Shown: in pieces, positions 26,883 to 39,692 of the stretch | How the letters are laid out: every line of letters begins with the position of its first letter | How positions within the stretch are numbered: position 1 is the stretch's first letter | NCBI RefSeq assembly: GCF_900184965.1 | Contig: NZ_FXYA01000135.1 | Span: 1-64,000, forward strand | Direction: 5' to 3' | From: Akkermansia muciniphila | GTDB taxonomy: Bacteria > Verrucomicrobiota > Verrucomicrobiia > Verrucomicrobiales > Akkermansiaceae | Length of the DNA stretch: 64,000 bases | Made by a program: the position numbers and the translations under genes | The notes under the pieces: generated by a model | What the model was told of the DNA's origin: nothing | The model's database searches: none | What the model saw: only the letters and a program-made list of their open reading frames with translations

Positions 26883-27647
26883 ATGAGACACTCACTTGAA
26901 ATGACCACGGCCATTCAGGCCGCCAAATCCGCCGGAGCTTTCCTGAAGAAGCATTTTTATGAGCAAAAGAAGGTGGATGAAGCCAGCCAGAATGACATCA
27001 AGCTGGAGCTGGACAAGCTCTCCCAGAAACTGATTACGGAGGAAATCCTCTCCGTGTTTCCCCACCACGCCGTTTTGGGCGAAGAAGGATACACCGGGGA
27101 CAGGAACAGTGAATATGAATGGATTGTAGACCCCATTGACGGGACGGTGAATTATTTTTACACGATTCCCTGGTTCTGTGTCTCCATAGCTTTGCGCCGC
27201 CGCGGGGAAGTGGTTCTTGGAGTGATTTACGACCCCATGATGGATGAATGCTGGCATGTGGAAAAGGGCGGGATTCCATACATGAATGATCATCCCATGC
27301 ATTGCAGCCGGCGGGAACGCATGGCGGAAGCCGTGGTATTCGTGGGGCATGGCAAGACGGATGGTTCCAAGGAAAAAGGGATTGAACGCTTCGCCAAGAT
27401 CGCCTGGCAGGTACGCAAGGTGCGCAATAACGGTTCCGCCGCTTTGGCCCTGGCTTATATTGCCTGCGGTAGATTTGACGCCTATGTGGAAAGCGTCATT
27501 TCCATCTGGGATGTCGCTGCCGGGGTTTTGCTGGTGGAAGCAGCCGGAGGTAAGGTTGTTTTGGAACCGAAGGAAGACAATCCTGAACAATTCGCCATTG
27601 TCGCATGGAACGGTCGCATCCCTGTTATGGAAGCACTGGGAGAATAG
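26883..27647 (+). CDS. Inositol monophosphatase family protein
   Basis: The 254-residue product carries both signatures of the Li-sensitive phosphatase family: WIVDPIDGTVNY (metal-binding Asp-Pro-Ile-Asp-Gly-Thr) and, near the C-terminus, SIWDVAAGVLLVEAAGG. The upstream metal-binding Glu-Glu lies in VLGEEGYTG. Members dephosphorylate inositol phosphate, fructose-1,6-bisphosphate, PAP or histidinol phosphate; the substrate here cannot be chosen. It lies 27 nt after the PBP gene and just before ispF. Confidence 0.88.
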   Translation: MRHSLEMTTAIQAAKSAGAFLKKHFYEQKKVDEASQNDIKLELDKLSQKLITEEILSVFPHHAVLGEEGYTGDRNSEYEWIVDPIDGTVNYFYTIPWFCVSIALRRRGEVVLGVIYDPMMDECWHVEKGGIPYMNDHPMHCSRRERMAEAVVFVGHGKTDGSKEKGIERFAKIAWQVRKVRNNGSAALALAYIACGRFDAYVESVISIWDVAAGVLLVEAAGGKVVLEPKEDNPEQFAIVAWNGRIPVMEALGE

Positions 27648-27673
27648 CCTGAACATTATTGCCGCAGTACCGC

Positions 27674-28183
27674 ATGAAAAACATGATTGCTTTGACCGGA
27701 ATCGGCTATGATATCCACCGTTTTGCGGAAGTTCCGCGCCCCTTGATGCTGGGCGGCGTGCATATTCCTTCTTCCCGAGGCCTGGACGGCCATTCCGACG
27801 CGGATGTTTTATGCCACTCCATTGCGGACGCTTTGCTGGGCGCTGCCGGGTTGCCGGACATCGGCTACTGGTTCCCGCCGGGAGATCCTGCCTGCAAGGA
27901 CATTCCTTCTCTGGATATTGTGGCGAAAGCCGTCTCTCTGATCCGGGAGCGCGGCGGTCGCATCGTGAATGTGGACTCGTCCCTTATTGCAGAATCTCCC
28001 CGCATTTCTCCTTATTTGGAGCAGATGAAAGGAGCTTTGGGAACCGCTCTGGGAATTTCCACGGCCCGTGTGGGCATCAAGGCCACCACGAATGAACAGC
28101 TTGGCGCGCTGGGCCGCAGGGAAGGCATTGCCGCTTTTGCCGTGGCGTCTATTCTGATGCCGGAGGATCCGGTCATGCCATAA
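27674..28183 (+). CDS. ispF: 2-C-methyl-D-erythritol 2,4-cyclodiphosphate synthase
   Basis: IspF makes MEcPP in the MEP isoprenoid pathway. The zinc-binding motif GYDIHRF and the segments DGHSDADVLCHSIADALLGA and ATTNEQLGALGRREGI are all present. The frame is open from 27659, but MKNMIALTGIGYDIHRF at 27674 fits the family; ATG at 27683 is also possible. Length is about 169 aa. ispA of the same route lies at 59.7 kb. Confidence 0.94.
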   Translation: MKNMIALTGIGYDIHRFAEVPRPLMLGGVHIPSSRGLDGHSDADVLCHSIADALLGAAGLPDIGYWFPPGDPACKDIPSLDIVAKAVSLIRERGGRIVNVDSSLIAESPRISPYLEQMKGALGTALGISTARVGIKATTNEQLGALGRREGIAAFAVASILMPEDPVMP

Positions 28184-28190
28184 GGCGAAT

Positions 28191-28242
28191 TGCCCCGGTT
28201 CTTTTTCTGGAAGTCTTTTCCAGAAAGGGAACCGAATCGGGG
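28191..28242. terminator. Long hairpin between convergent ispF and amidase genes
   Basis: GCCCCG...GGTTC-TT-TTTCTGG pairs with CCAGAAA-GG-GAACC...CGGGGC around a 9-nt loop, with a small bulge. No long T run follows on either strand, so it may be a weak bidirectional terminator or an mRNA-end stabiliser. Confidence 0.45.
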
Positions 28243-28429
28243 CTCTGGAAAGGAATATGCTTCAGAAATAACGGTCAGGAGGGAACGGCTTTTTGGAGAG
28301 GCATTTTCCCCAAAGCGGTTTTAATGAAATGGCGAGAGATTGTTAACTGTTCTCCGTCGGCAAAGCCGTTGTAGGCCGCATGATAAATATTCCCCATCTT
28401 CCTGCGCAGGGGGGAAGTATTGTCCGGTA

Positions 28430-29161
28430 TCAGCTGATGCAGCGGTAATAGTAATCCACGCGGGAGATGAACCAGGACCATTTGAAGCCGGGTTTGCCAT
28501 TGTCCAGCAGAAGATGGGGGCAACGCTTGCCGGTCCAGTAGTAGTGGGGCACAACATTCCGCAGGGGAATATCGTGGGCATACATGTTGTAGGCCGCCAG
28601 CTTGGCGGCGCGGTCAAAGGTTTTGACGATGCTTTGTCCTCGCTTCTCACACATTTCAATGCCGATGGAGTACATGTCTCCGGGGCCGCCCCGGTCCGCA
28701 TGGCGCCCTGTTTCATTCAGGGGGATATGCTGCATGGTCACGTACGGATCGACTGTATAATGCCAGTTGCAGCGCAAAGCTCCGTTATTCAGGGCGCGCG
28801 CGTGCTGCATGGCGTCTGCGGACGGGTTTTCCGTGTTGTGCATGGTAATGAAGCGCGGCTTCATTCGGGAAGAACGGCGGCGGAGCGGAGAAGATTTAGG
28901 CATGAACATAGGCCGGACATTGCATTCCGCCAGCAACTGGCGCGGAGAACGTTTCACCACGGGGACTCCGGAGGGCTTAAAGGAGATCATGGGTGCCATT
29001 CCTGCTTTTCCGGAAGGTCCCGAACAACTGGTCAGGGCAAGCAGGGCGGCGGTTTCCAGCAGAAAAGTTCTGCGGTCCATGCCCTGGACTTTCTCCAGCA
29101 TGGGCTGGAGCTGACCGGAAAAGCGGGCAAGATAAGCGGCGATGGTGGAAATATTGCTCAT
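28430..29161 (-). CDS. Exported N-acetylmuramoyl-L-alanine amidase-like protein (amidase_2 fold)
   Basis: The mature part (about 90-243) resembles the PGRP/amidase_2 fold that cleaves the MurNAc-L-Ala bond: FITMHNTEN (first zinc His), CNWHYTVD, and WTGKRCPHLLL (late ligand). An internal ATG at 29080 would start MDRRTFLLETAALLALTSC, a twin-arginine-like lipoprotein signal with a lipobox. That start (216 aa) is likely the real one, as the 27 residues before it do not look like a signal. It probably acts at the envelope. Confidence 0.75.
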   Translation of the reverse strand: MSNISTIAAYLARFSGQLQPMLEKVQGMDRRTFLLETAALLALTSCSGPSGKAGMAPMISFKPSGVPVVKRSPRQLLAECNVRPMFMPKSSPLRRRSSRMKPRFITMHNTENPSADAMQHARALNNGALRCNWHYTVDPYVTMQHIPLNETGRHADRGGPGDMYSIGIEMCEKRGQSIVKTFDRAAKLAAYNMYAHDIPLRNVVPHYYWTGKRCPHLLLDNGKPGFKWSWFISRVDYYYRCIS

Positions 29162-29308
29162 ACAAAGGCCGGAAGATGGGGAATTTTCAGCACGGATGCG
29201 GGAAAAGTTAAGTCCACGCTAAGATTCGCCTTTCTTCTTTGCAACGAAAAAGTGCGAAAGCTTCAGCATTGTGCCGAATTCTTCGCTTTTTTTGTCATAT
29301 TGATCTGT

Positions 29309-30229
29309 TTAAACCGTTGTTAAGAGTAAAACAGTCTCTGCTTCTGCCGCAGTGACAGCATCCGCGCCTGCCGGGGATAGGATGAATTCGCCCTTCCGGG
29401 CCGTTTTCCCGTCCCAGCACACGGAACCGTGGAGAACCGTGAAAACGGCGAAGCGGGATGAGTCCGGCTGGGTGAACCGTTCTCCCTTATCCAGACGGTA
29501 TTCCTTTGTGGTGAAATGCGGCATTTCCGTCAGGTAGCCGGGGCACTGGCAGAGTTTCCGGAATTCCCCGATGGAATCCAATGCCTGTTCCAGATGCAGT
29601 TCCCGCCCTCGTCCGGAGGCATCCGTGCGGTTCCAGTCATAAAGGCGGTAGGTGGTATCGCTGTTCTGCTGGATTTCCGCAATGAGATGTCCGGCGCCGA
29701 TGGCATGAACCAGTCCCGCCGGAATGTAAAGATGTTCCCCCGGTTCCAGATGGGCGGAGCTTATCAACTGCTCCATTTGTCCCGTTTCCGCCGCATGACG
29801 GATGTCCGGAAGTGAGGCGTTCTCCTTCATTCCCCCGTAAATCCGGGCATCCGGAGTTGCGTGCAGTACGTACCATATCTCATTTTTTACTTCTCCCTGC
29901 CGGGCTGCCGCCGTGCGTTCCGGGGGATGCACCTGGACGGAAAGGTTTTCGCGGGCATCCAGAATTTTGCAGAGCAGGGGAAATCGAGGGAAACGTTCGT
30001 AGCCGGGCCCGAAAATTTCCTGCCGGCGTTCTTCCCACAGCCGGTGCAGGGGCATTCCTGCCCATTCTCCGTCTTTTACGATGCTCATGGCTTCCGGGCG
30101 GTCGCTGATTTCCCACGCCTCCCCATAGGCTGTTTCCCGGTCGGGCAGTTCCCGTCCCAGCATGGTTCTCATGCTCTGGCCGCCCCAGATGCGCGGCTGG
30201 TAGATGGAATGAAAGCGAAAAGGCTGCAT
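29309..30229 (-). CDS. manA: Mannose-6-phosphate isomerase, class I-like
   Basis: The 306-residue cupin enzyme interconverts fructose-6-phosphate and mannose-6-phosphate. Zinc-site motifs are visible: LSVQVHPP, VKNEIWYVL and PAGLVHAIGAGHLIAEIQQ. It is the short ManA type (~310 aa). It can feed GDP-mannose for the gmd-fcl pair 3 kb upstream on the same strand. Confidence 0.92.
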   Translation of the reverse strand: MQPFRFHSIYQPRIWGGQSMRTMLGRELPDRETAYGEAWEISDRPEAMSIVKDGEWAGMPLHRLWEERRQEIFGPGYERFPRFPLLCKILDARENLSVQVHPPERTAAARQGEVKNEIWYVLHATPDARIYGGMKENASLPDIRHAAETGQMEQLISSAHLEPGEHLYIPAGLVHAIGAGHLIAEIQQNSDTTYRLYDWNRTDASGRGRELHLEQALDSIGEFRKLCQCPGYLTEMPHFTTKEYRLDKGERFTQPDSSRFAVFTVLHGSVCWDGKTARKGEFILSPAGADAVTAAEAETVLLLTTV

Positions 30230-30275
30230 GGCTGTGGCGGAAGCGTAGGCTATCTTTTATGGACGGGCAAGCAAA

Positions 30276-30301
30276 ATGCCCACAGGGTTTCCTGTGGGCA
30301 T
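30276..30301 (-). terminator. Terminator after the TonB-like/PA14-like gene
   Basis: A perfect 11-bp stem (ATGCCCACAGG at 30276-30286, CCTGTGGGCAT at 30291-30301) with a 4-nt loop runs into TTTT on the minus strand. Confidence 0.78.
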
Positions 30302-30322
30302 GGAAAGGGAGGAACTGACGGG

Positions 30323-31567
30323 TTATTTGATGGATTCCCAAACAATGCCGATTTCGTCAAATGGCACGTGTTCCTTGTTCTTGTCCGGTTTCGGGACGCC
30401 GTAGTTGGTCCGGAACAGAGGCAGGATGGGGGCTCCCGTTTTAGGATCCTTGTTCAGGGGGGGCATGCCCACTTCCTCCAGAAGCAGGGCCATGCCGAAT
30501 TCTCCCCCAGGAATTTCGCTAATCAGAATTTCAATAGGGTATACCTTTCCCTGTTCCACTTTGAATGTTTTACCGGCCGCAACGCCTCCCAGCGAGCTGT
30601 TCCAGTGTCCGGAGGAAGAGTACTTATAGAAAGTGACCGGTGGGGTATTGATGCCCACACTCTTAAGCTCCTTTTTCAGGTCGTCGTTTCCGGGTTTGTT
30701 TTCCATGGCTGCTATCCATTTTGGATTAGCGGTTATTTTCCCTAGTGATGCCTGGAACCAGCCATAATCAAACACATTTTCGTTATTGAAGCGTACGGCA
30801 ATGACGTCGTCACCAGCTCCGACAAAGCGGAATGTTCCGGATTTTGGAGCGCGCACTTTGCCGCGATAGATGGCAATCCATCGGCTTGGTTTGACTTTGT
30901 CCGCGCAACCGTAGGCCTTAGGCGCGTCATTGGCGGATGTTCTGGGAACGTAGAACTGCGCTGCGTAAAGCTGTTGGGGCGCCTTATAGAAACGGTTCAT
31001 ATCCTTTTCATCCCACCCCCGATTAATGAAGCGGGAAAGAACGGAACAAAACTGTTCCTGCGAAAGATTGGTAGGACGTCCGCCAGGAGTTTGCTTGGTG
31101 TCGTAAAAGGTCCCTACCAGCGTGCTTCCGGAAGGTTGGGACGTACCGAAGGCGGAAGTGGAGTCCCCCAGGTCGGGGCCGAAGCCGTCTCCCATGCCGA
31201 GGGCGGTTCCTTCCTCCAGCATGACGGGTTCATCAGGCGCGTCAATGTCAATCTTGGGGAGGCTCACCGGAGCGGCGGCCGCTGCCACCACAACCTTGAC
31301 GGGCGTTTCCGCGTGGGAAGAAGAGGAAGTTTCCCTCTGCACTTCCGGCGGCGGAGGCGTGTCCGACGGCGGAGCATCGTCCGGCGTAATGTAGCCGACG
31401 ACCTTGGGCTCTTCCGGGGGGGCGATGATGATCGTCAGAGAGTAGAGAATGGCTCCTGCCAAAACGACGGAGAGAATGGATGTCGCGAATGCGGCAATAT
31501 AATTTTTCCGCCTTTCCTTGCGCAGGGTGTCCACTGCGTCTTCCGTGGGTTCTATATGAAGGCTCAT
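30323..31567 (-). CDS. Membrane protein with TonB-like N-terminus and PA14-like C-terminal domain
   Basis: I do not recognise a named family. The 414-residue product has a charged cytosolic start, one membrane helix (about 24-48), a Pro/Ser/Ala-rich periplasmic linker (about 50-130) like TonB spacers, and a folded part (about 165-414). Within it GKVRAPKSGTFRFVGAGDDVIAVRFNNENVF resembles PA14/GLEYA carbohydrate-binding domains. The frame is open 9 codons earlier (31594), but MSLHIEPTEDAVD is the more sensible start. It may tether a sugar-sensing module to the inner membrane; inferred. Confidence 0.65.
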   Translation of the reverse strand: MSLHIEPTEDAVDTLRKERRKNYIAAFATSILSVVLAGAILYSLTIIIAPPEEPKVVGYITPDDAPPSDTPPPPEVQRETSSSSHAETPVKVVVAAAAAPVSLPKIDIDAPDEPVMLEEGTALGMGDGFGPDLGDSTSAFGTSQPSGSTLVGTFYDTKQTPGGRPTNLSQEQFCSVLSRFINRGWDEKDMNRFYKAPQQLYAAQFYVPRTSANDAPKAYGCADKVKPSRWIAIYRGKVRAPKSGTFRFVGAGDDVIAVRFNNENVFDYGWFQASLGKITANPKWIAAMENKPGNDDLKKELKSVGINTPPVTFYKYSSSGHWNSSLGGVAAGKTFKVEQGKVYPIEILISEIPGGEFGMALLLEEVGMPPLNKDPKTGAPILPLFRTNYGVPKPDKNKEHVPFDEIGIVWESIK

Positions 31568-31678
31568 ACATGTATGATAGCATAAGAATCCCATCTGTTG
31601 AGTAACATGAGGATAACAAGGATAACATGTCGGTAACGAAAAAGGCTGCCTTTGCCGTCCTTTTCCCTCATGGGCTTT

Positions 31679-33004
31679 TCAGCGTTTCCGCCGTCTTCCC
31701 TTTCCTCCCCGGGGCAGCGCAATGGCAAGGGTGGCGCAGACGCCCAGAATCAGGGGATAATACAGGTATTCCATGATCAGCAGGGGGGAGACTTGGGAGA
31801 TTCCGGCGGCCATGAGCATTTGAGCCCCGTAAGGGATGACTCCCTGAACCAGGCAGGAAAAAGTGTCCAGAATGCTCGCGCTGCGCTTGGGAGGGATATG
31901 GAATTTATCGCCGATTTCCTTGGCTATGGGGCCAGCCGTGATGATGGCGATCGTATTGTTGGCCGTGCAGAGGTTGGCCAGGGAGACCAATCCGGCAATG
32001 CTGAATTCCGCGCCGCGCCTGCTGCGGATATGGGCCGTGATTTTTTCGATAATGTACGCGATGCCCCCGTTGAAACGGATGAGGGACAGCACGCCGCCTG
32101 CCAGCAGAGTAACGATAATCAGTTCTCCCATGCCGGTCATTCCGCTGCCCATGGCTTGGAACCAGGCGATGAAGGAGAAATAACCCATGCCGATGCCAAT
32201 CAGTCCCGTGGCAAGGAGTCCCAGGGTCAGAACGGTCATGACGTGGATTCCTGCCAGGGCCGTCGCCAGCACGAGCAGATAGGGGAATACTTTCATCCAT
32301 TCAATGGAGGTGTCCGCCGTGGAGGGAGACTGCACGTTCCATCCGAGCAGGATGTAGCAGGCCAGGGCCAGCAGGGCGGCGGGAAGCACTACCTTGAGGT
32401 TGGCCTGAAATTTGTCCCGCATGGAGCAGCCCTGCGTACGGGTGGCGGCGATCGTGGTGTCTGAAATGAAGGAAAGATTGTCTCCGAAGAATGCTCCTCC
32501 CACCACAATGGCCGTCATCATGCCGGCGCTGACCTGAGTGGCCTGCGCCAGCCCCGTGGCTACGGGAGCCAGGGCGACAATGGTGCCTACGGAAGTTCCT
32601 ACGGAGAGGGAGATGAAGCAGGAGGCGATGAAAACGCTGGCAAGCAGCAGATTGTCCGGCAGGAGCCGCAGCGTGAGCTGGACGGTAGCGTCAATGGCCC
32701 CCATGTCCCTGGCCGCCTGGGCGAAGGCTCCTGCCAGCACGAAAATCCAGATCATCATCAGGATGTTCCGGTTGGCCACTCCGGAGGAAAACAGATCCAC
32801 CCGTTCCGCCATGCTTTTTCCGCGGGTAATGAAAACGGCCCAGACGGCCGCCGCCGTAAAGGCCACCGTTACCGGGACGGCGTAAAAATCCTGTACGGCT
32901 ATGGAGATGACCAGGTAAAGCAGGAAGAAAACCAGCAGGGGGCTTAACGCCCACAAGCTGGCTTTAGCAGGGAGTGGATTTTGCTTGTCCGGGTGGCTGG
33001 TCAT
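31679..33004 (-). CDS. nhaC: NhaC-family Na+/H+ antiporter
   Basis: The 441-residue protein has about 11 membrane helices and NhaC-type motifs: SVGTSVGTIVALAPVA, GGAFFGDNLSFISDTTIAAT and LCTANNTIAIITAGPIAKE. It is likely to exchange sodium (or an organic substrate) for protons across the inner membrane. The C-terminus ends in a basic tail. It begins 27 nt after fcl and may be read from the same transcript. Confidence 0.88.
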   Translation of the reverse strand: MTSHPDKQNPLPAKASLWALSPLLVFFLLYLVISIAVQDFYAVPVTVAFTAAAVWAVFITRGKSMAERVDLFSSGVANRNILMMIWIFVLAGAFAQAARDMGAIDATVQLTLRLLPDNLLLASVFIASCFISLSVGTSVGTIVALAPVATGLAQATQVSAGMMTAIVVGGAFFGDNLSFISDTTIAATRTQGCSMRDKFQANLKVVLPAALLALACYILLGWNVQSPSTADTSIEWMKVFPYLLVLATALAGIHVMTVLTLGLLATGLIGIGMGYFSFIAWFQAMGSGMTGMGELIIVTLLAGGVLSLIRFNGGIAYIIEKITAHIRSRRGAEFSIAGLVSLANLCTANNTIAIITAGPIAKEIGDKFHIPPKRSASILDTFSCLVQGVIPYGAQMLMAAGISQVSPLLIMEYLYYPLILGVCATLAIALPRGGKGRRRKR

Positions 33005-33031
33005 GGGGTGAGGGGGGAGCCGACGGAAAGG

Positions 33032-34120
33032 TCAGTTGCCGGCAGCGCACGTCCGGCTCAGATACCACCGGTAAATGCGTTCCACTCCTTCTTCCAGCTC
33101 CACCCGGTGTTTCCAGCCCAGGGAATGCAGCCTGGAGACGTCCGTCAGCTTGCGCATGGTGCCGTCCGGCTTGTCTGCGTTGAACACCAGATTGCCCCGG
33201 TAGCCTTCCGTAGCGGCAATCAGCCGGGCCAGTCCGCCGATGGAGATTTCCTTCCCGGTGCCGATATTGATATGGCAGTTCCGCACTTCCCTGCCTCCTT
33301 CTTCCAACTGGCTGAAATCCACTTGCTCCATCACATGGACGCAGGCGTCCGCCATGTCCTCGCTCCACAGGAATTCGCGCAGGGGAGTTCCCGTACCCCA
33401 CAGTTCCACGGAACCGGGGGTGATGCCGTATTTGTCCAGCACGGCCAGGATTTCCCTTTCTTCAGCCGTTCCGTCCACCTGTTCCACAGGGCGCATATCC
33501 AGATCTTTCCGCACGGCGTTCCAGTCTCCTTCCATCAGGCACTTGGCCAGGTGTATCTTGCGCACCATGGCGGGCAGCACATGACTGTTTTCCAGGTGGA
33601 AATTGTCATTGGGGCCGTACAGGTTCGTAGGCATGACGGCGATGTAGTTGGTGCCGTATTGCAGGTTGAAGCTTTCGCACATCTTCAGCCCCGCTATTTT
33701 GGCGATGGCATAAGGTTCGTTGGTGTATTCCAGCGGGGAGGTAAGCAGGGCGTTTTCCTTCATGGGCTGGGGCGCTTCGCGCGGGTAGATGCAGGTGCTC
33801 CCCAGGAAGAGGAGCTTGGATACGCCATGCCGGAAACTTTCCCCGATAACGTTCTGCTGAATCTGGAGGTTGCGGAAGATGAAGTCCGCCCGGTAGCGGG
33901 AATTGGCGATGATGCCGCCCACAAACGCCGCCGCCAGAAAGACGTATTCCGGCTTTTCCCGGTCAAAGAATTCCCGGACGGCCGCAGGATCTTCCAGGTC
34001 CAGTTCTTGGTGCGTCCGTCCAATCAGGTTGGAATAGCCTTTGTTTTCCAGAGATTTCCAGATGGCGGAACCAACGAGGCCGCGGTGTCCGGCCACAAAG
34101 ATTCTGCTGTTTTTGTTCAT
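33032..34120 (-). CDS. fcl: GDP-L-fucose synthase
   Basis: The 362-residue short-chain dehydrogenase epimerises and reduces GDP-4-keto-6-deoxymannose to GDP-L-fucose. It shows the Rossmann motif FVAGHRGLVGSAIW, the catalytic LFLGSTCIYPREAPQPM and YxxxK (YAIAKIAGLKMCE). The frame is open to 34258, but homology begins at MNKNSRIF. A ~40-residue insertion around RKDLDMRPVEQVDGTAEERE makes it longer than the ~320-aa norm. It starts 1 nt after gmd ends. Confidence 0.93.
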   Translation of the reverse strand: MNKNSRIFVAGHRGLVGSAIWKSLENKGYSNLIGRTHQELDLEDPAAVREFFDREKPEYVFLAAAFVGGIIANSRYRADFIFRNLQIQQNVIGESFRHGVSKLLFLGSTCIYPREAPQPMKENALLTSPLEYTNEPYAIAKIAGLKMCESFNLQYGTNYIAVMPTNLYGPNDNFHLENSHVLPAMVRKIHLAKCLMEGDWNAVRKDLDMRPVEQVDGTAEEREILAVLDKYGITPGSVELWGTGTPLREFLWSEDMADACVHVMEQVDFSQLEEGGREVRNCHINIGTGKEISIGGLARLIAATEGYRGNLVFNADKPDGTMRKLTDVSRLHSLGWKHRVELEEGVERIYRWYLSRTCAAGN

Positions 34121-34121
34121 C

Positions 34122-35189
34122 TCAGAAACGGACGGGAGTTTTGACGTATTCCATGTCGTGGCGCACCATGATGCGCACGAGCTCCTCAAACGGCGTGGAG
34201 GTGGGGTTCCAGCCAAGAAGGGTTTTGGCCTTGGTGGGGTCTCCCAGCAGTTGTTCAACTTCGGCAGGGCGGAAATATTTGGGATCCACTTCCACCAGGA
34301 TATTGCCCGTCTTCCTGTCGCGGCCGCGTTCTTCCACGCCTTCCCCTTCCCATTCCAGCTCTATTCCGGCTTCACGGAAGGCCAGCGTGCAGAATTCCCG
34401 TACCGTGTGCATTTCCCCGGTGGCGATGACGAAGTCTTCCGGCTTGTCGTGCTGGAGAATCAGCCACATGCATTCCACGTAATCCTTCGCGTACCCCCAG
34501 TCGCGCAGGGCGTTCAAGTTGCCCAGGTAAAGCTTGTCCTGCATGCCCTGGGCAATGCGGGCCGCCGCCAGCGTGATCTTGCGGGTAACGAAGTTTTCCC
34601 CGCGGCGTTCGCTTTCGTGGTTGAACAGGATGCCGTTGACGGCGAACATGCCGTAGGATTCCCGGTAATTCTTGGTGATCCAGAATCCGTATTGCTTGGC
34701 TACGCCGTAAGGGGAGCGGGGATAAAACGGCGTGGTTTCCTTCTGGGGAACTTCCTGCACCAGCCCGAAGAGCTCGGACGTGGAGGCCTGGTAAATGCGG
34801 CATTTCTTTTCCATGCCCAGAATGCGGACGGCTTCCAGCATGCGGAGGGTTCCCACGGCGTCCGTTTCCGCCGTGTATTCCGGTACGTCAAAGCTGACTT
34901 TCACATGGCTCTGGGCTGCCAGATTGTAGATTTCATCCGGCTGCACGGTCTGGATGATGCGGATGAGGGAACTGGAATCCGTCATGTCTCCGTAATGAAG
35001 GTTGACCAGCCGGTTCTTTTTCATGTCCCGCACCCATTCGTCCAGGTAAAGGTGTTCGATGCGTCCCGTGTTGAAGGAGGAGGACCGGCGCAGGATGCCG
35101 TGTACTTCATACCCTTTATCAATCAGGAATTCTGCGAGAAAGGAGCCGTCCTGACCCGTAATGCCGGAGATTAATGCGATTTTGCTCAT
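34122..35189 (-). CDS. gmd: GDP-mannose 4,6-dehydratase
   Basis: The 355-residue enzyme makes GDP-4-keto-6-deoxymannose. Motifs: [18 protein letters not shown] (NAD-binding), [44 protein letters not shown], and YxxxK (YGVAKQYG). With fcl it forms a two-gene GDP-L-fucose unit. Fucose could decorate the cell's own polysaccharides, and the pathway starts from GDP-mannose. Confidence 0.96.
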   Translation of the reverse strand: MSKIALISGITGQDGSFLAEFLIDKGYEVHGILRRSSSFNTGRIEHLYLDEWVRDMKKNRLVNLHYGDMTDSSSLIRIIQTVQPDEIYNLAAQSHVKVSFDVPEYTAETDAVGTLRMLEAVRILGMEKKCRIYQASTSELFGLVQEVPQKETTPFYPRSPYGVAKQYGFWITKNYRESYGMFAVNGILFNHESERRGENFVTRKITLAAARIAQGMQDKLYLGNLNALRDWGYAKDYVECMWLILQHDKPEDFVIATGEMHTVREFCTLAFREAGIELEWEGEGVEERGRDRKTGNILVEVDPKYFRPAEVEQLLGDPTKAKTLLGWNPTSTPFEELVRIMVRHDMEYVKTPVRF

Positions 35190-35279
35190 GTGGTGTGTAG
35201 GTGGTTTGCTGGCGGGAGTGATTGATGAAAGGAACCCTCTCCCAGAGCATGAAATTCATGCGCTTCGGTGCATAAATAA

Positions 35280-35311
35280 AGCATTTTTCCCTGTGAGGCG
35301 AGAAAAATGCT
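35280..35311 (-). terminator. Probable terminator after carA
   Basis: A 10-bp inverted repeat (AGCATTTTTC at 35280-35289, GAAAAATGCT at 35302-35311) with a 12-nt loop lies between carA and gmd. On the minus strand it leads into TTTATTTATG. Confidence 0.55.
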
Positions 35312-35337
35312 CTGGTCTTGAAGGTGGTCCGTATGGC

Positions 35338-36456
35338 TCAGCGTACCTCCTGCCGCCTGGTGGAGGCGATCATCTGCTTGAAGTCCCGGAACAGGTACTG
35401 GGGATCCCTGGGGCCGGGAGCCGCTTCCGGGTGGTATTGCACGCTGAATACGGGAAGCGTCCTGTGGGCTATGCCCTCCACGGTATTGTCATTCAGATTG
35501 ATCAGCGTTATTTCCACGTCGTCCGGAACGGTGGCCGGATCCACGGCAAAACCGTGGTTCTGGGATGTGATGCTGATTTTACCCGTTTTCAGGTCTTTGA
35601 CCGGATGGTTCGCGCCCCGGTGCCCGAATTTCAGCTTGAAGGTTTTCGCTCCCAGCGCGTGGGAAATAATCTGATGGCCCAGGCAGATGCCGAACATGGG
35701 CACTTTCCCAATCAAGGCAGCCACTTCCCGGTGAATGTCCGTCAGCGTGGCGGGATCTCCCGGACCATTGGAAAGAAAAACTCCGTCCGGGTTCATGGCC
35801 AGCACTTCCTCCGCCTTCGTATGGGCGGGAACTACGGTTACGCGGAAGCCGTTTTCCCTCAACTGGCGCAGGATGTTGTATTTAATGCCGAAGTCAAAGG
35901 CTACGATATCGTATTCCGCAGGGGGCAGAGCTTTTTCCGTAACCAGCGCATCCACTTCCTCCGGCGCCATGGGGCGGGAACCGATTTTGTCCACGATGTT
36001 GCAGCCTTCCATGGAGGGGGCGTTTCTGGCTGCTTCCACGGCTTCCTCAGGAGTCAGCTCCGTGGTGAGGCAAGCGCGCATGGCACCGGCGGAGCGCAGA
36101 TGCTTGGCGATTTTGCGTGTATCCACCCCTTCAATGCCGATGACGCCCTGTTTTTCCAGCCACGGGCCCAGGGATTCCGTGGCCCGCCAGTTGGAGTGAA
36201 CCTTCGCCAGCTCCGCCACCACAAAACCGCTGACCTGCGCTTTGTCTGATTCCCCGTCTTCCGGGTTGACGCCGTAATTGCCGATCAGGGGATAGGTCAT
36301 GGTGACGATCTGGCCGCTGTAGGACGGATCCGTCAATACTTCCTGATAGCCGGTCATGGACGTGTTGAAGCAGGCTTCCCCCACTTCCGTGCCCGTGGCC
36401 CCGAAGTGCGAACCGATGAAGACGCTTCCGTCTTCCAGTGCGAGAATGGCTCTCAT
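35338..36456 (-). CDS. carA: Carbamoyl-phosphate synthase small subunit
   Basis: The 372-residue glutaminase subunit supplies ammonia to CarB. The N-terminal domain begins MRAILALEDGSVFIGSHFGA; the class I amidotransferase has the nucleophile in FGICLGHQ and later His-Glu in QYHPEAAPGPRD. The frame is open 23 codons earlier (36525), but family homology begins at 36456. It follows carB, the reverse of the usual carA-carB order. Confidence 0.95.
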   Translation of the reverse strand: MRAILALEDGSVFIGSHFGATGTEVGEACFNTSMTGYQEVLTDPSYSGQIVTMTYPLIGNYGVNPEDGESDKAQVSGFVVAELAKVHSNWRATESLGPWLEKQGVIGIEGVDTRKIAKHLRSAGAMRACLTTELTPEEAVEAARNAPSMEGCNIVDKIGSRPMAPEEVDALVTEKALPPAEYDIVAFDFGIKYNILRQLRENGFRVTVVPAHTKAEEVLAMNPDGVFLSNGPGDPATLTDIHREVAALIGKVPMFGICLGHQIISHALGAKTFKLKFGHRGANHPVKDLKTGKISITSQNHGFAVDPATVPDDVEITLINLNDNTVEGIAHRTLPVFSVQYHPEAAPGPRDPQYLFRDFKQMIASTRRQEVR

Positions 36457-36488
36457 GGTGATGTAAGTATGCTGTAGGTGGTGCGGGA

Positions 36489-39692
<3,204 letters not shown>

